DNA of 8,438 nucleotides. It comes from CAISDH01 sp964398805. Its GTDB lineage: Archaea; Micrarchaeota; Micrarchaeia; Micrarchaeales; Micrarchaeaceae. Below, piece after piece: positions 5,066-8,438 of the stretch (positions are counted from its first letter, which is position 1; every line of letters begins with the position of its first letter). The notes below the pieces were generated by a model that saw nothing but the letters and a program-made list of their open reading frames with translations, was not told where the DNA came from and did no database searches. The stretch lies in the NCBI GenBank assembly GCA_964398805.1, contig CAYNNI010000042.1, positions 1 through 8,438 of the forward strand, in the 5' to 3' direction. A program made the position numbers and the translations under genes.

Positions 5066-7516
5066 TCACATGAGCTTCCTCTGGGTCCCGCCCCCTATAA
5101 GCTCTTCCTCATTGAAGTCGAGCTCCTTGAGTATGCGCATCGTCGCAGGAAGCACCTGCTTGTTGATGTAGTAATCCGGGTCGTAGTCCTTCGCGAACTC
5201 CTCGAGCTTCGCCCTTTCTGATATGCTGTTCCCGTGCCTTGTTATGATGTAGCTTATCACGCTGCCCTCGAAGTCCTCGCGCGTCTTCGTGCCGTCCTTT
5301 ATCGCGCTCCTCGCCGCCGCGACCTCCGGCGAGGTGACATCGTAGCTGTCTATGCTCTTCCTTATCTGTGTGTTTATCGCGAGCTGCTCTAGCGGTACCT
5401 TGCCGCCCCGTAGATCCGCTATCACGTCCCTGACTATGGCCACTGCCTTCTCGGCGCTGCCCTCCTTAAGTATGATCTCGAGCACCTTCCTCTGCGTGTC
5501 GCGCGCTATCCGGCTCCAGTCCCTGCGCACCAGCTCGAAGCCTCGTATCTTTATCCTGCCGCTCTCCGATATGAGCGCGTATTTCTTCTTCGCGCCGCCG
5601 CTCTCCTTCGCGGTCTTCTTGCCAACGAACACGCCGCGCGAATAGAAGTCCTCAAGCTCAAGCTCCATGTCCTTCGGAAGCTTCCGGTTGAACCTGCCCA
5701 CGAACGCGAGCGCATCATCGTTCTTCCTGTCTCCAAGAAGCAGTATGACGGAATCGGTATCGCCGTAGAGGACCTTGAAGCCTTCGCCATCCGACTCTTC
5801 CATCGCCATCTTTATGTACTGCCTGCTCCACGCGGTGACGCTCTCCGCGCACTCGCGCGAGTACCAGCGCGAGCGCGCATAGCCAAGGTAGCCGTAGAAC
5901 GAGTTCGAAAGTATCTTCAGCGCCTGCGACCTGCTCCCGAGCACTATGTTGTTCGGGTCCTTCTTGTACTCCTTCTTCACGTCCGCGCGCTGGTCTATCA
6001 GGTACTTCAGTATGAGCGGCATGATGCTCTTCCTGCCCTTGTCGAACCTCGCGCCCGTGGGCGACTCGTAGAAGTCCGTGCACTCCTTGCACAGCGATGA
6101 CGGGTCTATGTTGTACGATATTATTATCGACGGATACAGGCCGCGGAAGTCGAAGAGCGCAAGCCTCGAGTATATCCCGGGCTCGGGCGTCTTGACGTAC
6201 GCGCCCTCTATGGGGTTGCGCAGCCTTGCGCGCGTCTCATAATCTGTGGGCTTGTTCGGTATCATCTCGCCCGCCATCGCGGAGTGACACATCAGCACGA
6301 ACTCCACCAGCTGGCCCGTGGTTGAGACGCAGGTGTCGCCGAGCACGTCGTGCGTTATGCTCGAGAGCTGGATCATTATCGGGATGAAGTCGTCGTACAC
6401 CTTGTGCAGCGCCAGCGCGTCGTTGAGGTTGTAGCGCGCCAGCTCCTCGAGCTCTTCCTTGCTGCCGTCCCACATCCTGAATATGTTGCGCTTGTCCACG
6501 ATGAGCTTCGTGTCCTGGCTTATGGCCTCATAGACATTCTTCAGCGTGTAGCTGTTGAGCTTAAGGATGTGCTCGGCAGCGCCGACCACTGCAACGAACC
6601 TCACTACGAGGTACATGTCTATGTGGACTCTCCCTCCTATTTTCACCTTATCCATCAGGCCGTGGCTCTCCAGCCTTGTCGTGCCCTCGAACCTGCTCAG
6701 GTCGAACGGCACGCGCAGCGCGGCAGACCGCTCGATTAGATATCTTATGTCGAAGTTCGCGCTGTTGTAGCCGACCAGCAGGTCCACGTCGAGCTCGTCA
6801 ACTTTCTTGGCGAAGCGCCGTATCATGTCGCGCTCGTCCCTGGCGCGCTCCACGAACGGCAGCGCGATGTCCTTGAAGGTAATGACGCCCTCCGCAACAT
6901 CGCTGCCGTTCACGACCCTGTAGCTTATCATGATCACCGGGTCCTTCTCCGGCCTCGGGCTGCCTAGCGGGTTGTATACCTCGATGTCGAAGCACATCGC
7001 GTTCGGCCTCGGCATGGCGCCGCCGGCCTTTTCGAGCGAGTCGATCACCAGCATGCCGCGCTCTTCGTGCGCGTTTATCGAGTAGTTCGCAAGCGGCTCA
7101 ACGTCCCTGTCTATGGAGTAGCGCTTTGCGAAGGGTATGTCGTCCTCGAAGCACTCGCCGTACTGCTTCAGCGCGGCGCTGAGCTTGGGGACGTGCGACG
7201 GGTTTACCGTGAAGACCCTGAACGCATCGACGCTCTTCCCGAGGAGGCTCCGCTTCGCCCTCTCGACCCCGGCAGCGGCTATCGCCCTGTCGTTGTCCTG
7301 CGCCCTGACCGATGTGATCGCTTTCTCGTCGATGCTCCTCGACGGGACGAGATAGAAATACGGCCTGAACGAAATGTCGAACAGCTCCCTGGCCTTTCCG
7401 TCGCTGCACTTGACGGTAAGCCTTATGTATGCCGCATCGCCCTTGTTCAGGTAGTCGATGTCCAGCACTGCGCCTTCGAAGGCTAGCCCCTTCGGGTCGC
7501 TAGGATTAGCTGACAT
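5066..7516 (-). CDS. polB: Family B DNA polymerase with 3'-5' exonuclease
   Basis: An 816-residue replicative-type archaeal DNA polymerase. The N-terminal domain keeps the uracil read-ahead pocket known from Pyrococcus PolB: Y22, P52 (FRPYFY), V109 (NPSHVP) and P128 (DIPFAKRY). Exonuclease motifs are CFDIEVY (D177, E179), NSANFDIRYL (D256) and YNLNDALAL (Y362, D366). Polymerase motif A is LFDFRGLYPSI (D456), motif B is KILSNSFYGYLGY (K534, N538, Y541), motif C is YGDTDS (D586, D588), and a KKKYAL thumb motif is at 643-648. All catalytic residues are present and there is no intein. WYSREC lacks the first cysteine of the CxxC disulfide found in hyperthermophile enzymes. The C-terminus stops at TQRKLM, without a full PIP box. 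A TATA box (7538-7546) gives a probably leaderless mRNA. map follows after 4 bases. Confidence 0.97.
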   Translation of the reverse strand: MSANPSDPKGLAFEGAVLDIDYLNKGDAAYIRLTVKCSDGKARELFDISFRPYFYLVPSRSIDEKAITSVRAQDNDRAIAAAGVERAKRSLLGKSVDAFRVFTVNPSHVPKLSAALKQYGECFEDDIPFAKRYSIDRDVEPLANYSINAHEERGMLVIDSLEKAGGAMPRPNAMCFDIEVYNPLGSPRPEKDPVIMISYRVVNGSDVAEGVITFKDIALPFVERARDERDMIRRFAKKVDELDVDLLVGYNSANFDIRYLIERSAALRVPFDLSRFEGTTRLESHGLMDKVKIGGRVHIDMYLVVRFVAVVGAAEHILKLNSYTLKNVYEAISQDTKLIVDKRNIFRMWDGSKEELEELARYNLNDALALHKVYDDFIPIMIQLSSITHDVLGDTCVSTTGQLVEFVLMCHSAMAGEMIPNKPTDYETRARLRNPIEGAYVKTPEPGIYSRLALFDFRGLYPSIIISYNIDPSSLCKECTDFYESPTGARFDKGRKSIMPLILKYLIDQRADVKKEYKKDPNNIVLGSRSQALKILSNSFYGYLGYARSRWYSRECAESVTAWSRQYIKMAMEESDGEGFKVLYGDTDSVILLLGDRKNDDALAFVGRFNRKLPKDMELELEDFYSRGVFVGKKTAKESGGAKKKYALISESGRIKIRGFELVRRDWSRIARDTQRKVLEIILKEGSAEKAVAIVRDVIADLRGGKVPLEQLAINTQIRKSIDSYDVTSPEVAAARSAIKDGTKTREDFEGSVISYIITRHGNSISERAKLEEFAKDYDPDYYINKQVLPATMRILKELDFNEEELIGGGTQRKLM

Positions 7517-7537
7517 GTGTTGATTTCAGCGAGCAGG

Positions 7538-7546
7538 CTTAAATAG
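7538..7546 (-). promoter_or_regulatory. TATA box of the polB-map unit
   Basis: On the minus strand, CTATTTAAG, centred about 26 bases before the polB ATG at 7516. It predicts a leaderless mRNA. It lies in the 33-base gap just after the stop of the preceding gene, so polB-map has its own promoter. Confidence 0.6.
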
Positions 7547-7549
7547 CTG

Positions 7550-7978
7550 CTACTTCTGCTCCTGGATCTTTATGCTGCTCACTACTATGGGCGGTATGAG
7601 GCCGAGGGAGTAGGCGACAAGAGTGCCAGTGGCGCCGCACCTGAAGTTGAGGCCGTTGATTATCTCCTCCTCCATCTGCGCAGGCAGCCTGCGTGTCTTC
7701 GTCCAGTTCTCCGTCATGCTCGTTACCGCGTCCTTCGAGTCCGACACGTCGACCACGCCGGTGAGCTTTATCGAGCCGACGCTCTTCGAGTCCTTGGCAT
7801 CGCCATCCATGTAGTCCGCTACAAACGAGTAGTCCACCTTCATCCGCGCGCCATCAGCAGCAACCTTGTCTATGTTGATGTTGAACTTCGGGAAGCGCTG
7901 CTTCTGCAGTGCCTCCGAGGACTCAATCTTCCCTTCTACGCCCAGTATTGCGAATCCAGTTATCATATACTGCACCAT
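7550..7978 (-). CDS. Small beta-rich protein, possible SecB-like fold
   Basis: A 142-residue soluble protein with no signal peptide. The pattern is strand-rich: 5-18 (MITGFAILGVEGKI), 30-38 (PKFNINIDK), 45-57 (RMKVDYSFVADYM) and 67-78 (VGSIKLTGVVDV). Then come a WTKTRRLP turn (92-99), one long helix (100-124, MEEEIINGLNFRCGATGTLVAYSLG) and a LIPPIVVSSIKI strand. Four strands, a Pro-bounded helix and a final LxxPPI segment resemble small archaeal proteins of SecB-like fold, which suggests chaperone or folding work. This is a pattern judgement and not a demonstrated homology. The start ATG follows TATA-like boxes at 8011-8017 and 8036-8045. It reads in the same direction as polB, which has its own promoter. 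Confidence 0.8.
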   Translation of the reverse strand: MVQYMITGFAILGVEGKIESSEALQKQRFPKFNINIDKVAADGARMKVDYSFVADYMDGDAKDSKSVGSIKLTGVVDVSDSKDAVTSMTENWTKTRRLPAQMEEEIINGLNFRCGATGTLVAYSLGLIPPIVVSSIKIQEQK

Positions 7979-8010
7979 CTATCTTGCGAAATATAGTATG
8001 CCGAATAAGG

Positions 8011-8017
8011 TATTTAA
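8011..8017 (-). promoter_or_regulatory. Proximal TATA-like box of the 7550-7978 gene
   Basis: On the minus strand, GGGTTAAATACC. Its centre is about 36 bases before the ATG at 7978, predicting a leader of about 10 bases. This matches the arrangement at 1161-1170. Confidence 0.4.
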
Positions 8018-8035
8018 CCCTATCATCTGAGGTGG

Positions 8036-8045
8036 CTTATATAGG
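8036..8045. promoter_or_regulatory. Second TATA box, beside the tandem repeats
   Basis: CTTATATAGG on the plus strand, CCTATATAAG on the minus strand. On the minus strand it would start a leader of about 38 bases for the gene ending at 7550, with the tandem repeats just upstream. No plus-strand gene is seen for it to serve. Confidence 0.35.
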
Positions 8046-8062
8046 TTCCTGACATTCAGGCT

Positions 8063-8135
8063 TTGTTGATTAAGTCTAAGATTGTTGATAAAGTCCTAAA
8101 TTTGTTGATAAAGTCCTTTTGTTAATTAAAGACTT
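8063..8135. repeat. Tandem 19-20-base repeats, about 3.7 copies
   Basis: TTGTTGATWAAGTC occurs three times (8063-8076, 8082-8095, 8102-8115) with periods of 19 and 20 bases. A decayed fourth copy, TTGTTAATTAAAGAC, ends near 8133. The connecting bases are AT-rich (CTAARA-like). The spacing equals about two helical turns, so a protein would bind all copies on one DNA face. The block is about 18 bases upstream of the TATA box at 8036-8045 as read on the minus strand, where an activator would sit. There is no spacer-repeat structure, so it is not a CRISPR array. Iterons or a mobile-element trace remain possible. Confidence 0.75.
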
Positions 8136-8202
8136 CAAAATGAATTTATATCCACCAGATTATGCTTTTGGGGAGTTGTGCAAGTCTTAATATGGCTTCG
8201 TA

Positions 8203-8258
8203 GGAAAACTAAAGGTTTCCCGATAGGATTAGACGTTTTCTGACAAAAAGTCAACTAG
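8203..8258 (-). terminator. Possible terminator region behind the gene ending at 8260
   Basis: On the minus strand, just after the TAA at 8260-8262, comes GTTGACTTTTTGTCA (a T5 run between 4-bp arms). It is followed by GGAAACCTTTAGTTTTCC, a 6-bp stem with one bulged A. The T5 run is the sort of tract at which archaeal RNA polymerase ends transcription. Evidence is weak. Confidence 0.3.
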
Positions 8259-8259
8259 A

Positions 8260-8438
8260 TTAATTTTGCGGAAAACCATCATACTCCCTTTGTTGCAAAT
8301 CTTCTTTTGTGTCTTCTTTGATTTTTTCACTCATTCTTTCTGTCTCTTTCCCATTCCTTTTTATTTCCTCGATTGTATCATCAAGTTTCGTTTTAATCTG
8401 CCGCAATAATAGTCCTGGATTTATGAACACTACACCCT
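8260..8438 (-). CDS. C-terminal end of an unrecognised Lys/Glu-rich protein
   Basis: On the minus strand one frame is open from the window edge to a TAA at 8260-8262 (58 codons), while the other two minus frames stop within about 45 bases. The start is outside the window. The visible part begins hydrophobic (VVFINPGLLL). It continues as a highly charged, heptad-like helix (RQIKTKLDDTIEEIKRNGKE...KIKEDTKEDL), probably a coiled coil, and ends YDGFPQN. No family is recognised. Lysine codons are almost all AAA and the DNA is AT-rich (19 G+C in 60 at 8281-8340), unlike the GC-rich genes to its left, so it may have been acquired separately. Confidence 0.7.
   Translation of the reverse strand, partial: GVVFINPGLLLRQIKTKLDDTIEEIKRNGKETERMSEKIKEDTKEDLQQREYDGFPQN

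Larger units (their letters stand above)
7979..8259. other. AT-rich intergenic region
   Basis: This 281-base stretch holds the TATA boxes at 8011 and 8036 and the tandem repeats. It also has an A/T-rich segment with another TATA-like AATTTATATCC at 8142-8152, and a bulged hairpin at 8203-8220. A hand count gives 20 G+C in 60 bases for 8041-8100, against 37 in 60 for 6001-6060 inside polB. No convincing gene is seen. Confidence 0.6.

Noticed and set aside
7067..7486. Plus-strand open frame opposite the N-terminus of polB
   Set aside because: It is an antisense reading of conserved polymerase sequence without a ribosome binding site or recognisable domain.
8063..8123. Repeat block as coding sequence (repeated LLIKS)
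   Set aside because: The frame has no start or ribosome binding site and ends at once; the repeat periods of 19 and 20 are not multiples of three, so the reading frame changes between copies.
8063..8135. CRISPR array
   Set aside because: Repeat units follow each other at 19-20 bases with no room for 30-40-base spacers.
8140..8190. Short plus-strand frame starting MNLYPPDYAF
   Set aside because: It has only 16 codons, no ribosome binding site and no support beyond an ATG and a stop in AT-rich DNA.
1..8438. tRNA, rRNA or intein in polB/nrdJ
   Set aside because: I saw no cloverleaf or rRNA core sequence. Both large enzymes run through their catalytic motifs without an insertion at the usual intein sites.

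Overview
This is a gene-dense archaeal chromosome window. It carries the archaeal replication-type family B DNA polymerase (with the N-terminal uracil-sensing region), the archaeal type II methionine aminopeptidase, and a vitamin-B12-dependent ribonucleotide reductase. Promoters look archaeal: TATA boxes lie about 27 bases before start codons, as expected for leaderless or nearly leaderless mRNAs. Short intergenic gaps, several small lineage-specific-looking proteins and a compact layout fit a small-genome archaeon. A DPANN / Micrarchaeota-like source is my best guess, but it rests on general resemblance and was not tested.

Layout. Positions 1-142 look like the right-hand end of an IS200/IS605-type element: an open reading frame tail, then a perfect hairpin, then a GGAG-NNN-GTCA tail. 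Positions 223-712 (+) hold a winged-helix protein and a 55-residue two-helix membrane protein, 4 bases apart. Position 716-1129 (-) is a small Ig-like beta protein, convergent with them; an 8-bp GC-rich hairpin sits at the junction. A divergent promoter region (1130-1221) separates it from an unrecognised helical protein (1222-1665, +). After a 140-base gap with a TATA box and two small dyads comes class II ribonucleotide reductase nrdJ (1806-4148, +). It converges, with a 4-base gap, on the map gene (4153-5061, -), which lies 4 bases behind polB (5066-7516, -). Upstream of polB is a small beta-rich protein with a possible SecB-like fold (7550-7978, -). From about 7980 to the window end the DNA turns AT-rich (about one-third G+C in lines counted by hand, against about 60% in polB). 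That part holds a 19-20-base tandem repeat block and the C-terminal end of an unrecognised Lys/Glu-rich protein on the minus strand (8260-8438).

How the genes fit together. NrdJ makes deoxynucleotides and PolB uses them, but they are on opposite strands and not co-transcribed. polB and map look like one transcription unit, a housekeeping pairing of replication and protein maturation. I found no complete new defence or mobile system. The least explained parts are the IS605-like end at the left, the tandem repeats with the composition change at the right, the altered TSCPD domain of the reductase, and several conserved-looking small proteins of unknown role.
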